Assembly (NCBI GenBank): GCA_026399875.1
Contig: JAPLQF010000025.1
Span: forward strand, 62,001 to 126,000
DNA from: Burkholderiales bacterium
GTDB taxonomy: Bacteria; Pseudomonadota; Gammaproteobacteria; Burkholderiales; Burkholderiaceae_E
Reading direction: 5' to 3'
Length of the DNA: 64,000 bases
This document shows positions 36,706-45,120 of the stretch, in pieces; the stretch's first letter is position 1, and the number at the start of each line of letters is the position of its first letter. The notes under the pieces were generated by a model. It had not been told where the DNA came from, searched no databases, and saw only the letters and a list, made by a program, of their open reading frames with translations. A program made the position numbers and the translations under genes.

Positions 36706-38357
36706 AGCGGCATCCAGCGATCGCCTTCCTGGCGGGCTCGTCCTTCTTCGACCAGTTTTTCGAGGTGCGCGAGCAGTGATCGTTTGGCCACTGGAAAGAG
36801 CGCCTGATTGACGTCGTTGTAGGCGGTGGGCACCAGGTCATCAAGCGTGCCACCGCCCACTGATTCGAGTGCCGCAGCGATCTTGGCTTCGCGGGTCAGC
36901 CGATGCGCGATCAGCTTATCCATTGCTGCCTTGGCCGAACCAAGCACATAACCGTGCGCCGGCAGGATGAAGTCGACCGGTTCCTCGGAGAGTTGTCGCA
37001 GCGACTTCAGATAGGCCAGCATGTTGCCGTCGGGTGGGCCGACAACCGTGGTCGAGCCATTGAGGACATGGTCGCCCGAAAACAGCAGCCGGTCTTCTTC
37101 AAGCACCAGGCAAAGATGATTGGCCGCATGGCCCGGGGTATGGATCACGCGAAGCGTCGAGTCGCCCACAACAATGCGCTCGCCATCGGCGAGTTCGCGG
37201 TCGGCCACGAAGCGCGAGTTTTCGGCTGCATGCGGGCCCGATGACAGCCCAAGGATCGGCTGGTTGCCGCCGACCGCCTTGCGCAGCATCGGCGCGCCCG
37301 GCGAATGATCGGGATGCGAGTGTGTGCAGATAATGGCGCGAAGTCCGTCGCCCACGGCGGCGGCGATGCGATCGATGTGCTCGGGCAGGTCGGGCCCCGG
37401 ATCGATGACGATGTAGTCGCCCGGCTCGCCAACGATGTAGGTGTTGGTACCTGGTCCGGTCATCATGCCGGGGTTGGGCGCGGTCAGACGCTGCAGATTG
37501 CTCCGCAGTGCGACCGGGGCGTCATGTCGCCAGTCGAGCGAATGCAGGATGCGGCCATCGGGTGAGACCAGTTCGAGCTCGCCATAGGCCATCTCGTCTT
37601 CGCTGAAGCGGGTTTCCTTGCCCTTCAGATGGGCGCCTCGGGGGCAGGACGAAAAGACTTTCGATTGGGTCTGACAGGCGTCGAGCACATCATCAACTCG
37701 CGAAAAGCGCGAGAGCATCCCCAGGGTCCTGATTGTCGGAAAGATCATGTCGAAGCCGCCCGCCTCATGGCGCTTGAGCGCGGAGGAGGGGCTCACCCAG
37801 ACCGGATCGAACTGCTCGGCGCCATCGGCAATCGCTTCCTGGCCGTGCGGCATCGGCGCGACAAAAAAGCGCACATCGAAACGTTTGGGCAGATCGCGAT
37901 CGGTGATCCAGTGCGCGAGCCATCCGGTGCGATCGAGCGCGAGCTCGGCATTGGCCTCGGCGAGTTGCCGATAGAAATCGGCATCGACCGAGCGATCGAG
38001 CGTGGTGCTCAGATGAGGCGGGCAGGGCAGTTCATGGCCCTTTTGCCATGCCAGCAGCACACCGAGCTCCTCGAAGGCCTCGCGCAACGCCGCGCTGGCG
38101 AACTGACGATGCGTTGCATCCTGATCGTTGCGGGCGCGAACGACTGATTGCGCCGAGTCGGAGCGATCGGCTGCATCAAGCGCGCCGCCCGGAAACACAT
38201 AGACACCCGGCGCGAAGCTGGCAGTCGGTGATCGACGGGTCATCAGCACCTGCAGCCCTTCATCGGCCTCGCGAAGCAGCAGGATGGTGGCGGCCGGGCG
38301 GGTTGCGACAGGGTCGCGCCAGCCATGCAGAAGCTTGTCGTGTCGAATGTTGTTCAT
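36702..38357 (-). CDS. Nudix hydrolase / metallo-beta-lactamase-fold hydrolase fusion
   Basis: 551 residues with two enzymes. Residues 20-250 form a Nudix domain of the NUDT7/NUDT19-like (CoA-type) group: the box is split, FPGGALD at 55-61 and REAFEELGV at 92-100, with an insert between. Residues about 275-551 form an MBL-fold domain of the LACTB2 type with zinc motif HSHPDH (His346, His348, Asp350, His351), then HTPGHAANH, SGDHVL and a C-terminal winged helix. Both parts resemble enzymes acting on CoA derivatives or RNA; the substrate is unknown. ATGA overlap with the gene upstream and CTGA with the MATE gene downstream. Confidence 0.9.
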   Translation of the reverse strand: MNNIRHDKLLHGWRDPVATRPAATILLLREADEGLQVLMTRRSPTASFAPGVYVFPGGALDAADRSDSAQSVVRARNDQDATHRQFASAALREAFEELGVLLAWQKGHELPCPPHLSTTLDRSVDADFYRQLAEANAELALDRTGWLAHWITDRDLPKRFDVRFFVAPMPHGQEAIADGAEQFDPVWVSPSSALKRHEAGGFDMIFPTIRTLGMLSRFSRVDDVLDACQTQSKVFSSCPRGAHLKGKETRFSEDEMAYGELELVSPDGRILHSLDWRHDAPVALRSNLQRLTAPNPGMMTGPGTNTYIVGEPGDYIVIDPGPDLPEHIDRIAAAVGDGLRAIICTHSHPDHSPGAPMLRKAVGGNQPILGLSSGPHAAENSRFVADRELADGERIVVGDSTLRVIHTPGHAANHLCLVLEEDRLLFSGDHVLNGSTTVVGPPDGNMLAYLKSLRQLSEEPVDFILPAHGYVLGSAKAAMDKLIAHRLTREAKIAAALESVGGGTLDDLVPTAYNDVNQALFPVAKRSLLAHLEKLVEEGRARQEGDRWMPL

Positions 38358-39244
38358 GGCTTGGTCCGGTTGAGTCTGGTGAGCGCGGCGGGCGAGGGTT
38401 CGAAACGCGGCCCATAGCGCGAGGCCAGTTCGCGGCAGCGATCGATGAAGCGATGGCGGTCGGCTTCGGGCAGCATTTCAAGCACCTGCGCCGAGCTGCT
38501 GGCAATACTCGGTCCGAAGCTTGCCGCCATCAATTCGCTGTCGGCCGAGTGATCGATCGTGAGGGCCGCCAGCATGGCAGCGTGGGTCAGTCGATCCGTG
38601 ATGTCGGCCCCAGGAATGCCGCGATTGCGCCGCTCGAAGGTCTTCAGGCCCGACCAGAGCTGCGGCGGCGTTTCGTTGTAGTCATAAAAGCCCGCGCCCG
38701 CTGCCCGACCAAGCCTCGAATAACCATGGGCCATTTTCTCGAGGACATAGACGGCCGACTCGGTCAGGCGCGCCGCGTCGTGCTTGTCCGAGTGGGCCGC
38801 TTTGGCGTGAGCATGATCATGCGTGTGATCGTGTTTGTCATGGTGGGCGTGATGATGGGCGGTATCGTGATCATGACCGTGGTCGTGGTCGTGGGCATGG
38901 GCATGTCTGCGTTCATCACCATGCTGGCTTTGGTGACCATGCTGGTGACCATCCCCATGGTCGTGCTCATGCTGGTGGGCGCTATGGTCTGAATGCTCAT
39001 GGGCCTGCGGATGAGCAAGCGCATGCTGCGATTCATGCAACTGGTGATCAATCACTTCAAGCGAAACCGCATCGATGATCGCAAGAACGCCTGAAGGCAT
39101 TGCGGCGTCGAGTGCGCCCGACTCGATTGCGGCCGCGGCGATGCCATCGCCGAGCATTGCCATCGCCTCGTTGATGACTGCGGCCGCCGCGGGCTGCGAA
39201 TAGAGACGTGCCAGGTGCGGCGAAGAGAGGTGGGCGTTGGACAT
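38354..39244 (-). CDS. Orphan 3-hydroxyacyl-CoA dehydrogenase C-terminal-domain protein with inserted His-rich tract
   Basis: 296 residues. Residues 22-66 (VINEAMAMLGDGIAAAAIESGALD, PSGVLAIIDAVSLEVIDH) and 165-200 (VYVLEKMAHGYSRLGRAAGAGFYDY, LWSGL) match the C-terminal, substrate-binding domain of FadB-type 3-hydroxyacyl-CoA dehydrogenases. The NAD-binding domain is absent. Between the two halves, residues 67-155 are a His/Asp/Ala-rich insert with more than 30 histidines in about 90 residues (for example HAHAHDHDHGHDHD). His-rich tracts bind Ni, Zn, Cu or Co. The stop overlaps the Nudix-MBL start by 4 bp. Function unknown; a metal store or acyl-CoA-binding accessory factor are possibilities. 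Confidence 0.75.
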   Translation of the reverse strand: MSNAHLSSPHLARLYSQPAAAAVINEAMAMLGDGIAAAAIESGALDAAMPSGVLAIIDAVSLEVIDHQLHESQHALAHPQAHEHSDHSAHQHEHDHGDGHQHGHQSQHGDERRHAHAHDHDHGHDHDTAHHHAHHDKHDHTHDHAHAKAAHSDKHDAARLTESAVYVLEKMAHGYSRLGRAAGAGFYDYNETPPQLWSGLKTFERRNRGIPGADITDRLTHAAMLAALTIDHSADSELMAASFGPSIASSSAQVLEMLPEADRHRFIDRCRELASRYGPRFEPSPAALTRLNRTKP

Positions 39245-39440
39245 GGGGCGATCTCGCGCGCCGCGTCATGCGGCTCAAGAGATCAATGATAGCCGTTGCT
39301 TGCTGCGGCCCGAGGCTGGTCGTTCACGATGTCACTTGCTACTGACCCACAAGCTTCGCGAAATTTCACACTGCGCGCGGTAACTGCTGGGGGTAGTATT
39401 TCCAGGAATATGCGCCCATCCATCGGGCCTCGTAGGAAAA

Positions 39441-40058
39441 ATGACGCTGCAGGCGAATAAGCCAACTGTTCCGCAATCGGTGGTTCTGAACGGGCCGGGA
39501 GTCTTGCAGATTCGCCGACCCGATGACCTGCTGCAATGGCACTCGATCGGGATGATCGACGTCGTGACGCTGACGCTGCATGCATCTTCAACTGAACTGG
39601 ATCGGCCGGCGATCGTTAACTGCGATATGTCTATTGGTGACGCTCGAATGGCGACATTGATTGCGATCTATCAGGGTCGGATCGGCAATCGGAAGTCCGA
39701 TAAGGGGCCGTTGACGATTGAGCAGTTTGCAGCCTTTTCGCAGGCGACTCGAACCTCGCTCCGTTCTGCTGTGCCGATCGAAGTCAGATTGGAGGCCTTG
39801 ACCGCCTCCCAGGGTGAACTGTTGGGGCTATGCCTTTATGCGTGGCGTCCTGGTCCGGCCGAAGCGATCCTTGACCGTACAGGCCGCCTGAGCGGGGTGC
39901 GGATATCGGGCGAAGCTCTGTCGGATGAAAGCAGCCCACAGGTCGACAGCATGCTCGGCCATTCGGGCAGGCATTGGGTGACTGATGGTGGCTTGCGTGG
40001 CAGGCTCGAGTCCAACAGTCCCAATGTCGCGCCGATCTTCAAGCGCTGGACGCTCTGA
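39441..40058 (+). CDS. Hypothetical protein, unrecognised
   Basis: 205 residues from ATG 39441, preceded by AGGAAAA. No signal peptide, membrane helix or motif that I recognise; the composition is that of a soluble mixed alpha/beta protein (LLQWHSIGMIDVVTLTLHAS, LIAIYQGRIGNRKSDKG). It stands alone, divergent from the His-rich protein and convergent with the GGDEF-EAL gene, 31 bp away. A good start context and a frame free of rare codons argue that it is real. Confidence 0.6.
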   Translation: MTLQANKPTVPQSVVLNGPGVLQIRRPDDLLQWHSIGMIDVVTLTLHASSTELDRPAIVNCDMSIGDARMATLIAIYQGRIGNRKSDKGPLTIEQFAAFSQATRTSLRSAVPIEVRLEALTASQGELLGLCLYAWRPGPAEAILDRTGRLSGVRISGEALSDESSPQVDSMLGHSGRHWVTDGGLRGRLESNSPNVAPIFKRWTL

Positions 40059-40089
40059 GTCAGGGCGTCTGTCTACAAAGCCAAGCTAC

Positions 40090-41886
40090 TCAGGTCTTGT
40101 ACGGATCGGGCTCGAGCAGATTCTCCGGGGCGTTTTCATAGAGAAAATCGCGGAAAAGCGGCAGTGCCAGCGGAGGGCTCACGTGATAGCCCTGGATGAC
40201 GTCGCAGCCCATGCGTTTGAGCAAGGACTTCTGAAGGGGTTCTTCGACACCTTCGGCAACCACTGTCATGCCCATGGAGTGGGCGATAGAGATGAGTCCT
40301 TTGACGACTTTATTGCTTGGGCGTGAGAGGTCGTTCAGGCGACTGACGAAACTGATATCGATCTTGATGGCTTCGACATCGAGTTCGAGCAGGTAAGAAA
40401 ACGATGAGTATCCGGTCCCGAAGTCATCGATCGCGACATTGATTCCGGACTCCGATAACTTCTCCAGAATCCTGACGCTGCCCTCGATATCGATCATCAG
40501 GTCCCGCTCGGTGATCTCCAGTTCGAGCATTCGAGCAGGCAAGCGATGTTCGGTCAGCCATTTGTCGATTTCTCCAAGGATCTTCGGATCGGCCAGCGTG
40601 CTTGGTGTGATGTTGGCCGCGATCGGAAACTGGAACCCGTGCCGCAGCAGGTTGGATGCATCGGTGATCACCGCGCGAATGACCCAGCGGTCGAGTTCCT
40701 TCATCAACCCTCGTTCTTCGGCGAGCGGAAGGAACTCGCCCGGATTGACCGGGCCCAAGGTCGGGTGATTCCAGCGAATCAGCGCCTCTGCACCGACAAC
40801 TTTGCCGCTTCTGGTGGAGACCTTGGGTTGATATGCAAGCCAGAACCGACCTTCGTCAATCGCTTGGCGAAGGTCGGTTTCGAGTGCGACCTTTTGGCGA
40901 ATGTCCTTTTCGAGCCTGTCTTCATAGCGGAAGGCATTTGCAACCGGCCCCTTGCCCTTTGCCTGCAGCAACGAAAGGTCGGCTCGCCTCAACAACTGCC
41001 CCATGTCAGTCCCGTCTTCCGGGAAGTTCACCCAACCGAGCGAGGCATCGAGGTTGAAACTGCTGCCGCCGACTGCCAGTGGAGCGCGAGTGGTGGCGAG
41101 CAATTGAGCGATAAATGCATCAGGTGCATCAGCGGACCGCGGGCACATGAAGACGAACTCGTCACCCGCCAGTCTGAACACCGAGCCACCCGCAGGCAGA
41201 ATTGTTTTGAACCGAGAAGCCAGTTCCATCAGCGCCCGGTCACCAAAACCGTAACCCAACGAGTCATTGATCTGCTTGAACCGTGAGATGTCGATCAGAA
41301 ACAAATCGAACGGCTTGCCGCCCTTGACCGCTTGCGGCACTGCCAGTTCAAGCGAGAGCCGGTTCTCCAGACCTGTGAGCGGGTCCCTGCGGGTAACCGC
41401 AGCCATCTGGTGATGGCTTGAGTCGAGATCAGTCGCATCAGATACGAAAATGACGCAGCCTTCGGCCATCGGATACGCTCGCATGTACAGCCATCGACGT
41501 ACCGACGCCGAATATCCCAGACCGGATGACAGTAATTTAGTGTCGAAAACCTGCTGAATTACGGGGTAAAAAATCGATTTTTCGAAGTTTGGGTTGAGTT
41601 CGAAGGTGGTTCGGCCGACAAGTTCCTCTTGAATGCGACCAAAGTGCCTCGAAAATATCTGATTGCAACTCGTTATTAGCCAATTAGGATCAATCGTTGC
41701 AATCGCTTCGCCGATGTTAGAGCAGATATAGGAGTAGTCTGGATCCCGTGTCTTGACACGACTGACCAAACTAGTTGAAATAATGGGTCGCTCAGCCGAA
41801 TTCGCGGAATCCGTTGAGAAACCATCCGGGTGGATCTGCTTTCGCATCCACTGTGTTTTGCCCTTCATTTTAAATTCGTAAGCCAT
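40090..41886 (-). CDS. PAS-GGDEF-EAL cyclic-di-GMP signalling protein
   Basis: 598 residues. A PAS domain (about 52-155), a GGDEF domain with the signature AGDEF at 240-244 (first Gly replaced by Ala, often still active), no RxxD inhibitory site just before it, and an EAL domain (EAL at 367-369, then DDFGTGYSSFSYL and a C-terminal GCDVIQGYHVSPPL). The EAL part keeps the usual catalytic residues, so it may be bifunctional or mainly a phosphodiesterase. The start ATG overlaps the start of the divergent GNAT gene by two bases; internal ATGs at 41868 or 41847 are alternatives. Confidence 0.9.
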   Translation of the reverse strand: MAYEFKMKGKTQWMRKQIHPDGFSTDSANSAERPIISTSLVSRVKTRDPDYSYICSNIGEAIATIDPNWLITSCNQIFSRHFGRIQEELVGRTTFELNPNFEKSIFYPVIQQVFDTKLLSSGLGYSASVRRWLYMRAYPMAEGCVIFVSDATDLDSSHHQMAAVTRRDPLTGLENRLSLELAVPQAVKGGKPFDLFLIDISRFKQINDSLGYGFGDRALMELASRFKTILPAGGSVFRLAGDEFVFMCPRSADAPDAFIAQLLATTRAPLAVGGSSFNLDASLGWVNFPEDGTDMGQLLRRADLSLLQAKGKGPVANAFRYEDRLEKDIRQKVALETDLRQAIDEGRFWLAYQPKVSTRSGKVVGAEALIRWNHPTLGPVNPGEFLPLAEERGLMKELDRWVIRAVITDASNLLRHGFQFPIAANITPSTLADPKILGEIDKWLTEHRLPARMLELEITERDLMIDIEGSVRILEKLSESGINVAIDDFGTGYSSFSYLLELDVEAIKIDISFVSRLNDLSRPSNKVVKGLISIAHSMGMTVVAEGVEEPLQKSLLKRMGCDVIQGYHVSPPLALPLFRDFLYENAPENLLEPDPYKT

Positions 41887-42574
41887 GAAAAAATTTGACT
41901 GGAATGAAATCCTGGGCGTGGAGAAGAGCTACTACAGTGAGCGGGTTGTCCTTCGCCCACTTGCGGAGTGCGATGTCTATCCGCTGTTCATGGCAACGAC
42001 CGATCCGGCCTTTAACCGTTTTTTGCTTTGGGATGCTCCGTCTAGCGTCTCTCAGCTTTCAGAGAGGATCAAAGGCATTCTGGACGAACGGCGTAAAGGG
42101 CAGATGGGCGCGTGGGTCGCGGCGGATATAACCACGGGTGCGTTCATGGCATTGTTCAGGGCGTATACGGTCCCGCCGCCGCAAGATGTGGACGAACTGC
42201 ACTTTGAAACGGGTATTTGGCTTCATCCCAGATATTGGCTGGGCGGGTTGTCCGTAGAGGTTACCGCAATGTCTTACGACATTTTATTCGATGAGACACC
42301 CGTCGATGTACTCCATGCGCAGACGCACGAGGATAATAAAGCGTGCCTAGGGCTTTTTCGAGGTTTGAACCTGAGTTACAGCCATAAATCTTTAGTTGAG
42401 CATGAGAATGGGCATATAAATCCTTCATGTTCATATAATGTACGACGTAGTGAATGGCGCCGCAGGGTTTTGCCGCGAGATGGTTATGAGGATGTCACGG
42501 TAACAAGAGAGGCGAGGGTGTCTGGGCTCAGCTTACCAAAAGCTTCAGAAAAGGCATCAGAAATTATTGTGTAG
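41885..42574 (+). CDS. GNAT-family N-acetyltransferase (RimJ/RimL type)
   Basis: 229 residues. The frame begins ERVVLRPLAECDVYPLF and has the acetyl-CoA-binding region (IWLHPRYWLGGLSVEVTAMSYDILF) followed by VLHAQTHEDNKACLGLFRGLNLSYSHKSLV, the pattern of RimJ/RimL-like acetyltransferases. Target unknown. Its base composition is clearly more AT-rich than its neighbours. No Shine-Dalgarno precedes ATG 41885, which shares bases with the start codon of the divergent GGDEF-EAL gene; a GTG at 41918 is an alternative start. Confidence 0.78.
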   Translation: MKKFDWNEILGVEKSYYSERVVLRPLAECDVYPLFMATTDPAFNRFLLWDAPSSVSQLSERIKGILDERRKGQMGAWVAADITTGAFMALFRAYTVPPPQDVDELHFETGIWLHPRYWLGGLSVEVTAMSYDILFDETPVDVLHAQTHEDNKACLGLFRGLNLSYSHKSLVEHENGHINPSCSYNVRRSEWRRRVLPRDGYEDVTVTREARVSGLSLPKASEKASEIIV

Positions 42575-43197
42575 TTTTGTTTCTGGGTTGGCACTTTGGT
42601 TTGATTTCCTTTGGCTTTTGTTTTTGATTTTTAGGCGTCATTGTTTGTAAAGACTAAATTTAGTTTTTCCAAGTTCAAATTATTGTTTACAATTTTAATT
42701 TTCAAGCCATTCAAGGTTGATACAATCCGGTCAGGGTTGAATTAACAGATTTATTGTCATTCCGATCTTTTTCAAGCACCCACTTGACTTGCAGAGAAAG
42801 GCGCCGCTTTTTCACAGATAGAGTTTTACGTCGATGTTGTGGTTGATCCTAAATTGAGTTGAAACGAATCTCCCACTTTTCGTAGTATGCATCTGCGACG
42901 CCTTCTCTCGCGACATCGCGCTCGCGATGGTTGTGCCAATGGGGTTTCAGGTCTTGAGTCAAGCCCTTTGCTCGTCACGTAAGAGAAAACGTGACAAATT
43001 TGCGTGCGGCGCTGCACTTCTGTTGAGACGATACTTTTGTCGTCGGAAAGCGATAACTAAGCTTTCGGGTTTGAATCTATCCGTCTTCCTTTACGTCTAA
43101 TGACACGGTGTGCCTCCTGTATTGGATCCCGTGTCTGTCGCAAGCCTATCGCGTGTAGCGCGCTTTTATTGGTCGGCATCAATTTTTAGAGCTTTGT
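42575..43197 (+). other. 623-bp AT-rich intergenic stretch
   Basis: No gene recognised. The first half is strikingly AT-rich for this genome and holds a 12-bp palindrome, ACTAAATTTAGT (42652-42663). Further on is a short run of nested TCGCGA repeats (about 42912-42930) and the inverted repeat listed at 42974-42995. It lies upstream of the hybrid kinase and may carry its regulatory region or be remnant foreign DNA. Confidence 0.55.
42974..42995. promoter_or_regulatory. Inverted repeat, possible operator
   Basis: GTCACGT (42974-42980) and ACGTGAC (42989-42995) are perfect 7-bp complements around the 8-nt spacer AAGAGAAA. The size suits a binding site for a dimeric regulator. About 200 bp upstream of the histidine kinase; no regulator can be assigned. 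Confidence 0.4.
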
Positions 43198-45099
43198 GTG
43201 GGGTTGATCGTGATTTCTGCGCCAATTGCTTTAGAACGATCAAGCGTTGAGAAGTTAAATGAGTCGTCGCTGTTTCATAGTCACGTTTGGGACAACGATC
43301 TGGAGGTTGAGTTTCGTCGTGAAACAGTTTCGAGGGATCGCATTTGGATTCCAGCGGGATTGCTCACAATGGTGTTTTTGTGGGTTGTTCTATTAGGTTT
43401 TTCTTGGATCGGTGGATTTACGCATGACAGTTTTGGTCTGTTTTTGCGAGGTTTTACGATCATTTTTCTCGTTGCCTGCGCGGCCACGGTTTTTTCGGGG
43501 CTTGTTCAGTGGCCGTTGACAGTGGTTATGGTGTCGTGCGGCGTACTAATAAACAGTTCGGTATTCATATTCTTAGTTTTCAGAGAGGTTCTTAATTCTC
43601 CTGGCCCAAATGCGATGGCTGCGGTCGTCAGTATTGGCCCAGCAGCTGTTTTTGCCATATTTTGGATCAATACGATGTTAAGGCTGCCTGCAAAATTGGC
43701 AGCGATTATTGCGCTTCTGTTCGTCGTCGTGGTTCTAAGCTTTTCTTTCTATGCTGCGCCTTTTCCTGTCGTCTTTCGGCAGGCCATGTATTACTTTGTG
43801 GCTCTCGTTTCCGGTCATGTGATGTCGACGTTGACAGAAAGGCGGGAGCGGACTCTTTTTCTTCAACGCCGGCTCCTGATCAGTGCGAAGAAGTCCGCCG
43901 AAGAGGCGCTGGAGAAGGTCGAGGAAGCCAGGCGCGAAAAGGAGCGACTCATTGCCGCGATCAATCATGATCTGCGGCAACCGATGACTGCAGCGGTCAT
44001 GCACCTTGACGTGCTTCAGCGAAACGTGGAACGCCGTGATTTCGTCAGGGTGGCCGACCAGTCTCGCAAGGCGCGGGCGGCGATCGATCTGCTCGGCGGC
44101 TCTCTGGATCACGTCCTGAATGCGGCCGATGACGAGCGTGCCCCTGAAAACTTCCACCTTGAGCATGTCGATGTGTCGTTGGTGCTACGGACTCTCCTGG
44201 ACACTTACTCGCCTCAGGCTGAGCGCCTCGGACTGCGGTGTCGCATTCGACTTCCTGCTGCGCCGCTGTTTGTACTAAGTAATCGCCAGTCACTCTTTCG
44301 TGTGCTCGGCAATCTGGTCACGAACGCGCTGAAGTTCACCCCAGCGTCGGCAGATGGCACCAACGGTGTTCTGATCGCTGCGTCCGTGCGTCTCGGCGCA
44401 TGTCGGATTGAGGTTATCGATACCGGGATCGGCATCAGTTCGGAGAAGACCGATGAAATCTGGTTGCCCTACCATCAGTTGAATTCCAGTCAGCAGGACC
44501 GTTTGAATGGGCTTGGTTTGGGGCTCTTTCTGGTTCGGCGCATTGTCGAGAAGTTGCCGGGCCATCAGATTTCGGTTCGATCGCGCCTCGGCCGTGGCAC
44601 GCGCTTTACCGTCACGATTCCATGTGGCACGGAGACAAACGAATCGGTCGAAGCAATGAAGCCTGCGGTTGACCACCGCCTCGATGAAGCCGCCCTTGAA
44701 CCCCTCAGCGGTGCCTATGTACTGCTTCTCGAAGACGACCGCGAAGCGCGGGTGGCGATCTCTGAGTTGCTGGAGGAATGGGGCGTCATCGTCGCATCCG
44801 GCTCCAACATCGAAACGCTAAAGGCAGCCCATGACGATACGGAGCGGATGGTTGACGCCATCGTCAGTGATTACTCGCTCCAGTCAGGGCTCAATGGCCT
44901 GGACGCCTTCGACACGATCGATACATGGCTCGGGTATTCTCCAACGCGTGTGCTGATCACTGGCGAGGACCTGACTGAGACCCCTCGGATCCTTGCCTCG
45001 CCGTCAGTCACAGTATTGCGCAAGCCTTTTTCGCCCTCGGCGCTCGCAAGCCACTTGCTCGCCGCGGTCGATTCGAGCAAAAGACTCGAGGCAAGCTGA
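43198..45099 (+). CDS. Membrane hybrid histidine kinase / response regulator
   Basis: 633 residues. Six hydrophobic segments between about 50 and 210 form a membrane sensor, followed by a coiled region (EEALEKVEEARREKER), a HisKA domain with phospho-acceptor His257 (INHDLRQP), an ATPase domain (NALKFTP, DTGIGIS, GLGLGLFLV) and a C-terminal receiver (LLLEDDREAR, phospho-acceptor Asp558, LRKPF). No separate partner regulator is adjacent. The first 660 bp are AT-rich, the kinase part is GC-rich, which suggests a mosaic origin. Start is GTG 43198; GTG 43210 is also possible. Confidence 0.9.
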   Translation: MGLIVISAPIALERSSVEKLNESSLFHSHVWDNDLEVEFRRETVSRDRIWIPAGLLTMVFLWVVLLGFSWIGGFTHDSFGLFLRGFTIIFLVACAATVFSGLVQWPLTVVMVSCGVLINSSVFIFLVFREVLNSPGPNAMAAVVSIGPAAVFAIFWINTMLRLPAKLAAIIALLFVVVVLSFSFYAAPFPVVFRQAMYYFVALVSGHVMSTLTERRERTLFLQRRLLISAKKSAEEALEKVEEARREKERLIAAINHDLRQPMTAAVMHLDVLQRNVERRDFVRVADQSRKARAAIDLLGGSLDHVLNAADDERAPENFHLEHVDVSLVLRTLLDTYSPQAERLGLRCRIRLPAAPLFVLSNRQSLFRVLGNLVTNALKFTPASADGTNGVLIAASVRLGACRIEVIDTGIGISSEKTDEIWLPYHQLNSSQQDRLNGLGLGLFLVRRIVEKLPGHQISVRSRLGRGTRFTVTIPCGTETNESVEAMKPAVDHRLDEAALEPLSGAYVLLLEDDREARVAISELLEEWGVIVASGSNIETLKAAHDDTERMVDAIVSDYSLQSGLNGLDAFDTIDTWLGYSPTRVLITGEDLTETPRILASPSVTVLRKPFSPSALASHLLAAVDSSKRLEAS

Positions 45100-45120
45100 C
45101 CTCATTTTTCAGGAGACAAG

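Noticed and set aside
38764..39000. Repeat-rich tract in the His-rich gene as a noncoding satellite
   Set aside because: The frame is continuous with conserved 3HCDH sequence on both sides, so it is coding.
40090..41886. Loss of cyclase activity because of AGDEF in place of GGDEF
   Set aside because: AGDEF and SGDEF variants can be active, so no loss is claimed.
42826..43017. 63-codon minus-strand frame in the AT-rich gap
   Set aside because: No ribosome site, motif or typical composition; nested in repeats.
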